64,000 nucleotides of DNA from an uncultured Ruminococcus sp. (GCA_946413815.1 CAMKMD010000001.1:62001-126000), one strand, 5' to 3'. Shown: positions 40,607 to 49,532, counted from the stretch's first letter. The notes: a model not told the origin generated them from the letters alone. Made by a program: numbers and translations.

Positions 40607-40634
40607 GTTTTGACTAACCATAAGGAGGTCTGTT

Positions 40635-41576
40635 ATGCGTAACCATCGTTTCAACCGTATGATCACTGCCCTTGCAGGGGCCGCACTCGTCTGCGGTCTT
40701 GCTTGCGTTCCTGCTGCTGCTCAGGCTGCCACTCCGGCTGAGGCTGAAGCTGCTGCCCGCGCCTGCGGTATCCCCGAAGAGGATATTCAGGCTGCATGGA
40801 ACGTCTTCTACGAAGATCCCGAGAAGTACACTCCAGAGGTCATCGATGCAATGATCGAGAAGCTTTATGCTGCTCAGGGCATGATCGTCACCAACGTACC
40901 ATACAACCCCGATGCTGTCATCCCAGCGCTTACCGATGCTGCCCAGGCTCCCGCCGGGACAGTTACTACTACTGCGCCCGTTTCTCAGGATGACCAGACT
41001 GCTCCTTCAACCGACTCTGCCAGCCCAACAGAAAGCCCCTCACCTGCTGCCCCCTCCGGAGGAAACAATGCAGGCGGAAACAATTCAGGCGGAAATACGG
41101 CAGAGCCCGATATTACCCTCACCATGCCGGACGGAACAACATTCGCAAGGATCGGAAAAAACAGATTTATCGCACTTTCTTATGAGGACAAGATCGCATA
41201 CCTCGGTACCTTTACGCCTGCCCAGCAGAGCGTGTTCATTGAGAACCTTGCTCCCGAGGAATACAGAAGCCTGCTCAAGCAGCTTCCTTCAGACCAGAAA
41301 CTTGACGTTATCAATGCACTTTCAGGTGTGACCGATGATCTCGGCCTTACTATAACTGTTGATGAGCTCACAGATGACAGCGCAAAGATCTCTCTCAGAG
41401 ATGCGAAGGGTGAGCTTAAAGGCATTGCCGAGGCAGGAAAGCTCGTTGCCGATACCGGCTATAACAGAAGAGGTTTCTTTGCTCTTTGCGGTGCCCTCAT
41501 TGCGGCTGCATTCGGCGGACTCGCTATCCTCGTGCACAGCTGCTTCACAGAGGAGATCACTGAAGATGAAAGATAA
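40635..41576 (+). CDS. Secreted surface protein with C-terminal anchor, candidate sortase substrate
   Basis: Unrecognised 313-residue protein. It has a signal peptide (1-31, ending AQAA), an N-terminal helical domain (about 32-95), a Pro/Thr/Ser- and Gly/Asn-rich linker (about 100-155) resembling a wall-spanning stalk, a second domain (about 157-265), and a C-terminal segment KLVADTGYNRRGFFALCG leading into a hydrophobic stretch and a short charged tail. VADTG recalls sortase signals of the LAxTG type, but the tail is acidic rather than basic. The gene overlaps the sortase gene by 11 bases, which supports a substrate-enzyme relation. A strong AAGGAGGT site precedes the ATG. Function unknown. 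Confidence 0.75.
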   Translation: MRNHRFNRMITALAGAALVCGLACVPAAAQAATPAEAEAAARACGIPEEDIQAAWNVFYEDPEKYTPEVIDAMIEKLYAAQGMIVTNVPYNPDAVIPALTDAAQAPAGTVTTTAPVSQDDQTAPSTDSASPTESPSPAAPSGGNNAGGNNSGGNTAEPDITLTMPDGTTFARIGKNRFIALSYEDKIAYLGTFTPAQQSVFIENLAPEEYRSLLKQLPSDQKLDVINALSGVTDDLGLTITVDELTDDSAKISLRDAKGELKGIAEAGKLVADTGYNRRGFFALCGALIAAAFGGLAILVHSCFTEEITEDER

Positions 41577-42243
41577 AAAGAACCGAAACCATCCGGCGGT
41601 GCATTATGCAACGCCGTTCATTCTGCTTGCGCTGTGTACGGGCATAGCGGCGGCAGCTATGATAAAGCCGGCTGACAAGCTGAAGGTGTATGCGAATATC
41701 GCCTTCATGGACGATCAGAAGCTCACCGGCGATGATACAGGTCTCGTTATCCGTGACAACGAGATCATAGAGAACTACAACGGCGAAACGAGCGAGACCG
41801 GCGAGGTCATCCGCCCGCAGTTCGGCGAGCTTTTTGCGACTGTATACTCTTCAGCTATCGGGCTTGATGTGCCTGTATACTGGGGAAACAGCGCAGAGCT
41901 CTTTGAGCGCGGCGCCTGCCAGTCCTCAGGCTCAGCCCTGCCAGGAACTGACGGCAATGCAGTTATCTCTGCCCATGTTGATACCTTCTTTGCCGACCTC
42001 AGCAAGCTGAAGACCGGCGATACTGTCAAGATAAGAACGAACTACGGCGAGTTCGAGTATGAAGTGAGAACTGCCGTTGAATTCAAGAGCAGCAACAACA
42101 AGTACGTCAATCCTTCAGAGGAGAATATCCTTACTCTGTACACCTGCAAGAAAGACGTGCTCGGAAGCGCCGATGAACGCATCGGCTTTATCTGTGATCT
42201 TAAAAAGAAGAGCTTCTATACGGGAAATGAGGTGGCAGGCTGA
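41566..42243 (+). CDS. Sortase (class B/D-like)
   Basis: Membrane-anchored transpeptidase of 225 residues that joins surface proteins to the cell wall. One N-terminal transmembrane segment (about 14-33) is followed by the sortase barrel with catalytic His137 (ISAHVDTFF), Cys194 (TLYTCKK) and Arg205 (ADERIGF). The TLYTC and GSADxR context fits class D-like sortases. The ATG at 41566 lies inside the end of the surface-protein gene and its stop overlaps the next start (TGATG), so three genes are translationally coupled. The likely substrate is the upstream surface protein. Confidence 0.9.
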   Translation: MKDKKNRNHPAVHYATPFILLALCTGIAAAAMIKPADKLKVYANIAFMDDQKLTGDDTGLVIRDNEIIENYNGETSETGEVIRPQFGELFATVYSSAIGLDVPVYWGNSAELFERGACQSSGSALPGTDGNAVISAHVDTFFADLSKLKTGDTVKIRTNYGEFEYEVRTAVEFKSSNNKYVNPSEENILTLYTCKKDVLGSADERIGFICDLKKKSFYTGNEVAG

Positions 42244-43154
42244 TGAACAGGGCAAGCACATACCTCTTCTCCCTGTTCCTTTCTGTACTCCTGGTATTCT
42301 CCATACTCGGCACAGCTCTGCTTACTGTTGTCGATTTCACCATAACACCGGAGAATGCTGTCGCTCTTACTCAGGAGAACTCCATAGACCAGAAGGTCTA
42401 TGACTATCTTGACAAACTTTATAAGGACAGGTACTATACCAGCGGCATCCCTGCCGGGGTATATATGGAAGCTATAGACAACAACTGGCTCAGGGAGATA
42501 ATCGAAGCCGATATCAACGACGGCTTTGAGGTACTCAACGAGCATACAGCTCTCGAGAGAAAGTTCAAGAACGAGGAGCTTGAGAACAATATCCGCAATT
42601 TCTTCAGCAATTACGCCGACAGCGTAGGCGCTGAAAAGGACGAGGTCTATGACAGGAAGGTAAACGCAGCAATAACCAACGCCTACTCCATCATTGAGTC
42701 TGCCTGCGATGTCTTCAAGGTCAGGTCCCTCCAGCAGCACGGCGTTATCAGCAAGGTGGCAAAGCTCTACAGCCGCACCTCCCTCTTCACCACTGTACTG
42801 GTATCAGTTATGCTGGTGATAGCGCTCTTCCTTATGTTCATAAACCGCAGGGATACCACCTATGTACTCTACTGGGCAGGCATCTCCTCCATCATAGCAG
42901 GTATAATAGGAGCAGTACCCAGCACCTGCCTCCTGTTCACCAAGTTCTATGACTCCTTCTCCATAAAGCAGCCGCAGATATATACAGCTTATACTTCTGC
43001 AATGTACGGCTTTACCTCAGCCGTTGCCGCTGTCATGGTCGCTCTTATCGTTATCGGTGTTGCTGTGCTCGTCCTTTACAGTGTAGTATGGGGATTCAAG
43101 GAACAAAACAAGGAACTCAGAGCACTCCAGGACAATAAATTAACTGATAAATAA
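42243..43154 (+). CDS. Hypothetical multi-pass membrane protein of the sortase operon
   Basis: A 303-residue membrane protein: one N-terminal transmembrane segment (about 7-30), an extracytoplasmic domain of about 145 residues, then three hydrophobic segments (about 180-285) and a charged tail. No family recognised. The topology (large ectodomain next to the N-terminal helix, then a helical bundle) suggests a surface complex component. Its start overlaps the sortase stop by one base. The operon ends with a hairpin and T-run at 43192-43231. Confidence 0.78.
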   Translation: MNRASTYLFSLFLSVLLVFSILGTALLTVVDFTITPENAVALTQENSIDQKVYDYLDKLYKDRYYTSGIPAGVYMEAIDNNWLREIIEADINDGFEVLNEHTALERKFKNEELENNIRNFFSNYADSVGAEKDEVYDRKVNAAITNAYSIIESACDVFKVRSLQQHGVISKVAKLYSRTSLFTTVLVSVMLVIALFLMFINRRDTTYVLYWAGISSIIAGIIGAVPSTCLLFTKFYDSFSIKQPQIYTAYTSAMYGFTSAVAAVMVALIVIGVAVLVLYSVVWGFKEQNKELRALQDNKLTDK

Positions 43155-43165
43155 TATTTATAATG

Positions 43166-43194
43166 TTGACTTAAAATCATGTATATGTTATAAT
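43166..43194 (+). promoter_or_regulatory. Aquaporin promoter
   Basis: TTGACT at 43166-43171, 17-bp spacer, TATAAT at 43189-43194. The -10 overlaps the left arm of an inverted repeat. Confidence 0.75.
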
Positions 43195-43231
43195 ATGTTT
43201 AACCGTATGGTCCGGTTAAACATATTTTTTT
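43192..43231 (+). terminator. Inverted repeat: terminator of the sortase operon overlapping the aquaporin promoter
   Basis: Perfect 13-bp arms 43192-43204 and 43214-43226 with a 9-nt loop are followed by a T-run. Read-through RNA from the sortase operon would form a complete terminator. RNA started at the local promoter (about 43201) would lack most of the left arm and escape. It could also serve as an operator. Confidence 0.8.
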
Positions 43232-43253
43232 ATACAAAAAAGGAGGAAACAAA

Positions 43254-44030
43254 ATGACATCAATCAAAAAGTATGTGGCTGAGTTCATCGGTACTATGGT
43301 ACTTGTAACTCTCGGCTGCGGAACAGCAATGCTCGTCGGATGTGATTCCGCAAACGGCTGCGGCTACATTCTCACAGCTCTTGCATTCGGTCTCGTTATT
43401 GTTGCAATGGCTTACTGCATCGGAAATATTTCCGGCTGCCATATCAACCCTGCGGTCTCACTTGCAGTGCTTATGACCGGCGGGATGACCGGAACTGAGT
43501 TCGTGGGATATGTTGCAGCTCAGCTGCTCGGCTCCTTTGCAGGCTCCGGTATACTTGCAATCATATTCATCGAGGGCGACATCATTGACAAGACAGGCGG
43601 TTTCGGAGCAAACGGTCTCTCCGGCGTAAACGGAAGCTTCCTTGCCGGATTCATAGCAGAGCTCCTGCTCACCTTTATCTTTGTACTGACGATACTCGGA
43701 GTAACATCCAAAAAGAAGGGACACGGTTCCTTCGCAGGTCTCATTATAGGCCTTACCCTCACACTTGTACATATCTTCGGCATCGGCCTTACAGGCACAT
43801 CTGTAAATCCTGCAAGAAGCATCGGCCCCGCAATTGCCGCTGCATTCAACGGCAACTCAGAGCCGGTCAAGGTACTCTGGATCTTCATAGCAGCTCCTCT
43901 CTTCGGCGCAGCTATCGCAGCCTTTGCGCATATCTGCTTTGAGGAGGACATCAAGGAAGACAAGCCCGAGGAGATCCCGGCACCGCAGAACGTGCGTCCC
44001 ACAAAGCCTTTAAAGAAAAAGAAGAAGTAA
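43254..44030 (+). CDS. Aquaporin / glycerol facilitator (MIP family)
   Basis: Water or small-solute channel of 258 residues with six transmembrane segments and two half-helices bearing NPA boxes: GCHINPAVSLA (about 63-73) and GTSVNPARSIGPA (about 181-193). The Arg after the second NPA is the selectivity-filter arginine. Water-selective (AqpZ-like) rather than glycerol type is suggested by the NPARS/GPA pattern. The C-terminus is a lysine-rich tail. A GGAGG site precedes the ATG. Confidence 0.93.
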   Translation: MTSIKKYVAEFIGTMVLVTLGCGTAMLVGCDSANGCGYILTALAFGLVIVAMAYCIGNISGCHINPAVSLAVLMTGGMTGTEFVGYVAAQLLGSFAGSGILAIIFIEGDIIDKTGGFGANGLSGVNGSFLAGFIAELLLTFIFVLTILGVTSKKKGHGSFAGLIIGLTLTLVHIFGIGLTGTSVNPARSIGPAIAAAFNGNSEPVKVLWIFIAAPLFGAAIAAFAHICFEEDIKEDKPEEIPAPQNVRPTKPLKKKKK

Positions 44031-44034
44031 TATC

Positions 44035-44330
44035 AGACGCCTCTCCGGAGGCGTCTTCAACTTGTCAAAAAAGGTAGTTTCAGCGATAAAACCAAACGTT
44101 TGGGATTCTAAAGGGGCTTTCGCCCCTTTAGCGGAGTCCAGAGGCAGAGCCTCTGGCAGGGTGCGGGACAGAGTCCCGCATATAGCCTTAAAGCGCCCCG
44201 TAAGGGGTGAATTCAAAAACAGTCCGGGGGACTGTTTTTGAAGAGGGGACGCCCTGCAAGAGAGGGCGTCCCCTTAATTGATATAGGTTTTTTGACAGAC
44301 TGCAGACGCCTCTTCGGAGGCGTCTTTTTT
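44035..44330. repeat. Multi-hairpin repeat element flanked by duplicate terminator hairpins
   Basis: Two near-identical hairpins, AGACGCCTC/GAGGCGTCT, flank the region (44035-44056 and 44304-44325); the second ends in five T. Between them lie six perfect hairpins: CTAAAGGGGC (44108-44131), CCAGAGGC (44138-44156), TGCGGGAC (44162-44180), CCCC/GGGG near 44196-44208, a 14-bp stem at 44212-44242 and an 11-bp stem at 44245-44273. No ORF. The AGAGGC/GGGAC string resembles multicopy clostridial intergenic elements; mobility is inferred. Confidence 0.7.
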
Positions 44331-44350
44331 ACTGCCGCAAACATATCCTC

Positions 44351-44380
44351 TTTACACGGGCTGCCGGTTTATGGTATAAT
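44351..44380 (+). promoter_or_regulatory. Promoter of the ABC-F gene
   Basis: TTTACA at 44351-44356, 18-bp spacer ending ATGG, TATAAT at 44375-44380. Confidence 0.7.
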
Positions 44381-44414
44381 TAAAAGCGATATAGTTTATA
44401 TACGGAGGAATAAA

Positions 44415-45968
44415 ATGAGTATACTCAATGTTGAACACGTAACCCACGGCTTCGGTGCAAGGCAGATACTGAATGACGCTTCATTCAGGCTTCTCAAGGG
44501 TGAACACGTCGGCCTCGTAGGCGCAAACGGCGAAGGAAAATCCACCTTTCTCAATATCATCATGGGCAAGCTCCAGCCGGATGAGGGAAAAATAGAATGG
44601 TGCAGGCATATCACCACCGGATATCTCGATCAGTACAGCACGCTTGCCAAGGGCAGCACCATCCGTGATGTCCTCCGCAGCGCTTTCGACCATCTCTCAG
44701 ACCTTGAGGCAGAGATGCTCGGTCTCTATGATAAAATGTCCGACTGCTCCGATGAAGAGATGAACGCTCTTATGGAGGAAGTCGGCGAGATACAGGGCAT
44801 ACTCGACTACAGCGGATACTACACCATCGATGCCAAGATAAACGAATATGCAAACGGTCTCGGACTCAACGAGATAGGCCTTGACAGAGATGTTTCAGAG
44901 CTCTCCGGCGGACAGCGTGCAAAGGTGCTCCTTGCCAAGGTGCTGCTCGAGAACCCGATGATACTTATCCTCGATGAGCCGACAAACTTCCTCGACGAGA
45001 ACCATATCCGCTGGCTGACCAATTTCCTTCAGAACTACGAAAACGCTTTCATCCTCGTGTCTCACGACGTTCCCTTCATGAACAGCGTAATAAACGTGGT
45101 ATACCACGTGGAAAACGCTGTAATGACAAGGTACACCGGCGACTACTACAACTTCGTGAGGATGTATGAGCTGAAGAAGAAGCAGATAGAACAGGCCTAC
45201 GAGAAGCAGCAGAAGGAGATAGCCGACCTTGAGGACTTCATCGCACGTAACAAGGCGCGTGTAGCTACAACGAACATGGCCAAGTCCAGGCAGAAGAAGC
45301 TGGACAAGATGGACAAGATAACCCTTATGCGTGAAAAACCCAAGCCCACCTTCTCCTTCCGCAAGGCACGCACTCCCGGAAGAGTCGTCATCGACTGCAA
45401 GGATATCGTCCTCGGCTATAACGAGCCCCTCACGAAGCCTATATCGGTAAAGGTAGAGAACGGACAGAAGATAGCCATCCGCGGAGTAAACGGCATAGGC
45501 AAGTCGACCCTCCTGAAAACGCTTCTGAAGATAATCCCTCCTCTCTCCGGCTATGTCGAGCATGACCAGTTCGTGGAATACGGCTACTTCGAGCAGGAGG
45601 AGGAAAGCACCTCCAAAACCGCCCTTGACGTTATCTGGGAGGAATACCCTTCCATGACCAATGCGGAGGTGCGTGCAGCTCTCGCACAGTGCGGACTTAC
45701 CACAGAGCATATAACCTCACAGATGAAGGTACTCTCCGGCGGAGAGAACGCAAAGGTAAGGATATGCAGGATAATGCTGAAGGAAGTAAATCTGCTTGTG
45801 CTCGACGAGCCCACCAACCATCTCGATGTGGATGCCAAGGAGTCACTGAAAAAGGCCATAAAGGACTACAAGGGCACCGTACTCATAGTCAGCCACGAAC
45901 CGGAGTTCTATATGGATATCGCAGACAATATCTGGAACATCGAGGAATGGTCCACCAAGATAATATGA
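44415..45968 (+). CDS. ABC-F family ATPase (ribosome-associated)
   Basis: Soluble protein of 517 residues with two ABC cassettes and no membrane domain, as in translation-factor ABC-F proteins. Cassette 1: Walker A GANGEGKST and LSGGQRAKVLLAKVL with LDEPTNFLD. A linker of about 80 residues (near 235-325) follows. Cassette 2: RGVNGIGKSTLLK and LSGGENAKVRICRIML with LDEPTNHLD. The ATG at 44415 has a GGAGGA site; the frame is open upstream into the repeat element but has no start signal. Members resolve stalled ribosomes or protect against antibiotics; which applies here is unknown. Confidence 0.92.
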   Translation: MSILNVEHVTHGFGARQILNDASFRLLKGEHVGLVGANGEGKSTFLNIIMGKLQPDEGKIEWCRHITTGYLDQYSTLAKGSTIRDVLRSAFDHLSDLEAEMLGLYDKMSDCSDEEMNALMEEVGEIQGILDYSGYYTIDAKINEYANGLGLNEIGLDRDVSELSGGQRAKVLLAKVLLENPMILILDEPTNFLDENHIRWLTNFLQNYENAFILVSHDVPFMNSVINVVYHVENAVMTRYTGDYYNFVRMYELKKKQIEQAYEKQQKEIADLEDFIARNKARVATTNMAKSRQKKLDKMDKITLMREKPKPTFSFRKARTPGRVVIDCKDIVLGYNEPLTKPISVKVENGQKIAIRGVNGIGKSTLLKTLLKIIPPLSGYVEHDQFVEYGYFEQEEESTSKTALDVIWEEYPSMTNAEVRAALAQCGLTTEHITSQMKVLSGGENAKVRICRIMLKEVNLLVLDEPTNHLDVDAKESLKKAIKDYKGTVLIVSHEPEFYMDIADNIWNIEEWSTKII

Positions 45969-45982
45969 AAGGAAATGTAACA

Positions 45983-47386
45983 ATGGAACAAAACACAGCA
46001 GAAAAGACCAAGGGCGGATTCGGCTCGAAGCTCGGATTCATACTCGCCGCCGCGGGCTCTGCGGTAGGTCTCGGAAACATCTGGCGATTCCCCTATCTTG
46101 CAGCTAAATACGGCGGAGGCATCTTCCTCCTCACATACCTTATACTCGCCGTGACCTTCGGCTTCACCATGATGCTCACGGAGATAGCCCTCGGAAGAAA
46201 GACAGGTAAGAGCGTCCTCGGCGCATACAAGGAAGCGGACAAGCGCTTCGCTCCCCTCGGCTGGCTCGCAGCAGCGGTACCGGCTATCATACTCCCCTAC
46301 TATTGCGTGATCGGCGGCTGGGTGCTGAAGTATATGTGTATGTTCGTATCGGGCAACGGTGAATCTGCTGCAAATGCAGTATTCAGCTCAGGCGATTCCG
46401 GCACCGGTCTTTCCTTCTTCTCCCACTACATAAGTCTTTTCGGTGAACCTACCTTCTTCTTTATAGTGTACGTGCTCATCGGTTCCGTTGCAGTACTCCT
46501 CGGTGTTGAAAAGGGTATCGAGAAGGTAAGCAAGATACTGATGCCGGTGCTGCTTGTACTCATCGTCATCATCGCAGTATACATCCTCTTCATGGACGGG
46601 GCGATAGAGGGCCTGAAATACTATGTCCTCCCCGACTTCACAGGCTTCACGGTCACAAAGCTGATGAAGACCATAGCTGCCGCAGTCGGACAGCTCTTCT
46701 ACTCTATGTCGCTGGCTATGGGCATCATGGTGACATACGGCTCCTATATGCGCCGCAGCGATTCCCTTGAGGGCTCTGTAAGACAGATAGAGATATTTGA
46801 TACTCTCGTTGCCTTCCTTGCAGGCATGGTAATAGTTCCCTCTGTATTCGCCTTCTCACACGGCGATCCTGCCGCCCTCAATGCAGGTCCGGGACTTATG
46901 TTTGAAACTCTCCCGAAGGTATTCGATTCCATGCCCGGCGGACAGATAGTCGGAGCAGCCTTCTTCTTCCTTGTGGCACTTGCCGCACTCACCTCCTCCA
47001 TCTCGCTTATGGAGACCGTAGTTGCAGCCGTTATGGAGAAGACAAAGTTCAGCCGCCCCGTCAGCTGCTTCATCGTTATCGCCTTCACCATAGCTGTCGG
47101 AATGCTCTCAGTCATGGGCTACAGCGTATGGTCGGATTTCGAGCTCTTCGGTATGCAGATACTCGATTTCTTCGATTTCATTTCCAACAACATATTCATG
47201 CCCTTCCTTGCACTCTTCACCTGCATCCTCTTCGGCTATGTAGTAAAGACGAAGTACATAGAGGACGAGGTAAAGGAGGGCGGCCAGAATTTCAGGGCAG
47301 TTCTCCTCTACCGCATCATGATAAAGGTATTCTGTCCCATCTGTATGATCATAATCCTGCTCACTCCCTTCGTGACGGATATCTGA
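45983..47386 (+). CDS. Neurotransmitter:sodium symporter family transporter
   Basis: Sodium-coupled amino acid (or similar) transporter of the NSS/LeuT fold, 467 residues with about eleven to twelve hydrophobic segments. The N-terminal GSAVGLGNIWRFPYLAAKYG contains the unwound TM1 sodium site, and 'YSMSLAMGIMVTYGSY' is the TM6 equivalent. The ATG at 45983 has AAAGGAAA about eight bases upstream and lies 14 bases after the ABC-F stop, so the two may share a message. Substrate unknown. Confidence 0.92.
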   Translation: MEQNTAEKTKGGFGSKLGFILAAAGSAVGLGNIWRFPYLAAKYGGGIFLLTYLILAVTFGFTMMLTEIALGRKTGKSVLGAYKEADKRFAPLGWLAAAVPAIILPYYCVIGGWVLKYMCMFVSGNGESAANAVFSSGDSGTGLSFFSHYISLFGEPTFFFIVYVLIGSVAVLLGVEKGIEKVSKILMPVLLVLIVIIAVYILFMDGAIEGLKYYVLPDFTGFTVTKLMKTIAAAVGQLFYSMSLAMGIMVTYGSYMRRSDSLEGSVRQIEIFDTLVAFLAGMVIVPSVFAFSHGDPAALNAGPGLMFETLPKVFDSMPGGQIVGAAFFFLVALAALTSSISLMETVVAAVMEKTKFSRPVSCFIVIAFTIAVGMLSVMGYSVWSDFELFGMQILDFFDFISNNIFMPFLALFTCILFGYVVKTKYIEDEVKEGGQNFRAVLLYRIMIKVFCPICMIIILLTPFVTDI

Positions 47387-47410
47387 TCCCGCAACAAATG
47401 TATACACAAA

Positions 47411-47445
47411 AGACCCGCAGCCTTATAAGCTGCGGGTCTTTATAT
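47411..47445. terminator. Bidirectional terminator between NSS transporter and phosphoglucomutase genes
   Basis: Perfect 11-bp stem (47411-47421 with 47429-47439), 7-nt loop, T-rich tail on the plus strand. Confidence 0.85.
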
Positions 47446-47460
47446 TAATTCACTATACAC

Positions 47461-49176
47461 TTACTGGAAATTCTTTGAGAACTCATCGTGGAGCTTCTTC
47501 TCAAGTACTTCAGCCTCTTCATGAGTAGGCTGCTTTGCTGCAAGATAAGTCTTGATCTTGGGCTCTGTACCGGAAGGACGAACTATCACCTTGGAACCGC
47601 CTTCAAGGAAGAATGCAAGTACATTCGACTTAGGCAGAGTGATCTCTGTCTCTGTGCCGTTTATAAGATCCTTTGATACACTTACCTTATAGTCATCAAA
47701 TCTTACTACCTTCAGGCCTGCGATCTCCTTGACAGGATCGTTCCTGAGTGTAGTCATGATATCCTCCATCTTCTTCATGCCGCTTGCGCCCTCAAAGGTG
47801 AAGCTGTAGAGAGTCTGGTAGAATACGCCGTACTTCTTGTACATATTCTCTCTTGCTTCCATGAGAGTGATGCCCTGTGTACGGTAGTATGCAGCCATTT
47901 CACAGATGAGCATGGAAGCATTTACAGCGTCCTTGTCTCTTACATAAGAGCCGGAAAGGTAGCCGTAGCTCTCCTCGTAGCCGAAGATATAGCGGTCTTC
48001 CTCGCCCTTCTTCTCAAGGATTCCGATCTGCTCGCCGATGAACTTGAAGCCTGTGAGAACGTCGATTATCTCAACTCCGTAGGCCTTGCCTATGAGTGAA
48101 ACGATGTCTGTGGTAACAATAGTCTTTACTGCTACAGGGTTCTTGGGCATTGTGCCCTTCTTTGTGCGCTGATCGCAGATATACTCGAGGAGCATTGCGC
48201 CGACCTCGTTGCCGCTGAACAGTGCATATCCGCCCTTTCCGTCCGGAACAGCGATACCGACACGGTCGCAGTCAGGATCGGTAGCAAGCAGAAGATCCGG
48301 CTTGACCTCATCACAGTACCTCAGGCCGATCTCAAGAGCCTCACGGATCTCGGGGTTCGGATAGGGGCAGGTAGAGAAGTTGCCGTCAGGCATCTCCTGT
48401 TCCTTGACTACTGTAACGTCAGTGATGCCGATACGCTTTAAGATCTCACGTACAGGCTTGTTTCCTGTGCCGTTGAGAGGTGTGTATACTACCTTCAGTC
48501 CGCTTGAAGGACAAAGATCTGTATTTATACCCTCTGCGAGAACGTTCTTGTAGAACTCCTCGATCACATCATCGCTGATGTAGGAAATATTGCCCTTTGC
48601 AAGCTCCTCCTCAAAGTCTGAGGCCTTTACGTCTGAGAAGATATCAAGTGAATTGATCTTCTCAAGGATGATCTCAGCGCCTCTCAGAGTGATCTGGCAG
48701 CCATCCTCACCGTACACCTTGTAGCCGTTGTACTTTGCAGGGTTGTGGCTGGCTGTCACCATGATGCCGCCCTGGCATTTCAGCTGACGTACAGCGAAGG
48801 AAAGGCAGGGGGTGGGCATGAGCTCTGTATAGATATGTACCTTGATGCCGTTGGCGGCAAGTACCTCTGCAGCTGCTTTGGAGAAGACGTCCGACTTGAT
48901 GCGGCTGTCATAGGAGATAGCCACGCTGGGTGAATCGTATTCCTGATTGAGATAATCAGCGAAGCCCTGTGTCGCTCGTCTTACTGTATAGATATTCATG
49001 CGGTTGGTACCGGCGCCGATAACGCCTCTCAGTCCGCCTGTGCCGAATTCAAGATCTCTGTAGAACCTGTCTAAGATAGCATCGTTATCCCCCGCGATGC
49101 CTTTGAGCTCAGTCTGAAGATCCGGGTCCTGGACAGCCTTCTCGCACCAGACATTATAAAGCTCCATCTCTCTCAT
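47461..49176 (-). CDS. Phospho-sugar mutase (phosphoglucomutase/phosphomannomutase)
   Basis: Interconverts hexose 1- and 6-phosphates; 571 residues. The four family sites are present: phosphoserine loop TASHNPAKYNGYKVYG, metal loop DPDCDRVG, sugar loop GYEESYGYL, and phosphate loop RPSGTEPKIK. Length fits the long PgcA-type enzyme of Firmicutes, which links central metabolism to glycogen and glycolipid precursors. ATG 49176 has AGGAGG eight bases before it. The -10 TATAAT upstream has a poor -35 but an extended TGC. Confidence 0.94.
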   Translation of the reverse strand: MREMELYNVWCEKAVQDPDLQTELKGIAGDNDAILDRFYRDLEFGTGGLRGVIGAGTNRMNIYTVRRATQGFADYLNQEYDSPSVAISYDSRIKSDVFSKAAAEVLAANGIKVHIYTELMPTPCLSFAVRQLKCQGGIMVTASHNPAKYNGYKVYGEDGCQITLRGAEIILEKINSLDIFSDVKASDFEEELAKGNISYISDDVIEEFYKNVLAEGINTDLCPSSGLKVVYTPLNGTGNKPVREILKRIGITDVTVVKEQEMPDGNFSTCPYPNPEIREALEIGLRYCDEVKPDLLLATDPDCDRVGIAVPDGKGGYALFSGNEVGAMLLEYICDQRTKKGTMPKNPVAVKTIVTTDIVSLIGKAYGVEIIDVLTGFKFIGEQIGILEKKGEEDRYIFGYEESYGYLSGSYVRDKDAVNASMLICEMAAYYRTQGITLMEARENMYKKYGVFYQTLYSFTFEGASGMKKMEDIMTTLRNDPVKEIAGLKVVRFDDYKVSVSKDLINGTETEITLPKSNVLAFFLEGGSKVIVRPSGTEPKIKTYLAAKQPTHEEAEVLEKKLHDEFSKNFQ

Positions 49177-49244
49177 TGATAATTCCTCCTGTAAAAGAAA
49201 TATATATTATTATAGCATATTTCCAGTACTTTGGGAAGTGTTTT

Positions 49245-49532
49245 TCATAGATTTCTATTTATTTTATTATTTTTACTATTTCTTCTGAGCTTTCCGCCCT
49301 TTCTGCTGCGATAAACACTCACTCCCGCAGCAGTAATAACAGCAAATGCACCTCCGGCAATGATGAACGGCGTCGATCCGTAATCCTTATCGGGCACTAT
49401 AACTACATCCGTAGGTCTCACCTGAGATGCCCTGACTGCGGACTCCTCTGAAATATCCGCTGCTCCGGCTGACCCTGCCGGCTGCAGCAATGCGGCGGCC
49501 AGATATGCCGTCATAAGTATTGCAATTTTCAT
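49245..49532 (-). CDS. Small membrane protein with signal peptide and short ectodomain
   Basis: Unrecognised 95-residue protein: a cleavable-type signal (1-24, ending GAA), an ectodomain of about 28 residues, a second hydrophobic segment (about 55-73) and a basic tail (RSRKGGKLRRNSKNNKINRN). A strong GGAGGG site precedes the ATG. A GCCGGA/TCCGGC hairpin lies close to that site (49546-49566) and could affect translation. Function unknown; the topology resembles a single-pass surface peptide. Confidence 0.7.
   Translation of the reverse strand: MKIAILMTAYLAAALLQPAGSAGAADISEESAVRASQVRPTDVVIVPDKDYGSTPFIIAGGAFAVITAAGVSVYRSRKGGKLRRNSKNNKINRNL

Noticed and set aside
40403..40666. 87-codon minus-strand ORF in the GH31-sortase gap
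   Set aside because: No ribosome site; it spans promoters of both strands.
44238..44414. Upstream extension of the ABC-F ORF
   Set aside because: It reads through the repeat element and promoter; the ATG at 44415 has a strong GGAGGA site.
45689..45982. Upstream extension of the NSS transporter ORF
   Set aside because: The extension overlaps the ABC-F gene in another frame; the real start at 45983 has a ribosome site and gives the normal NSS N-terminus.
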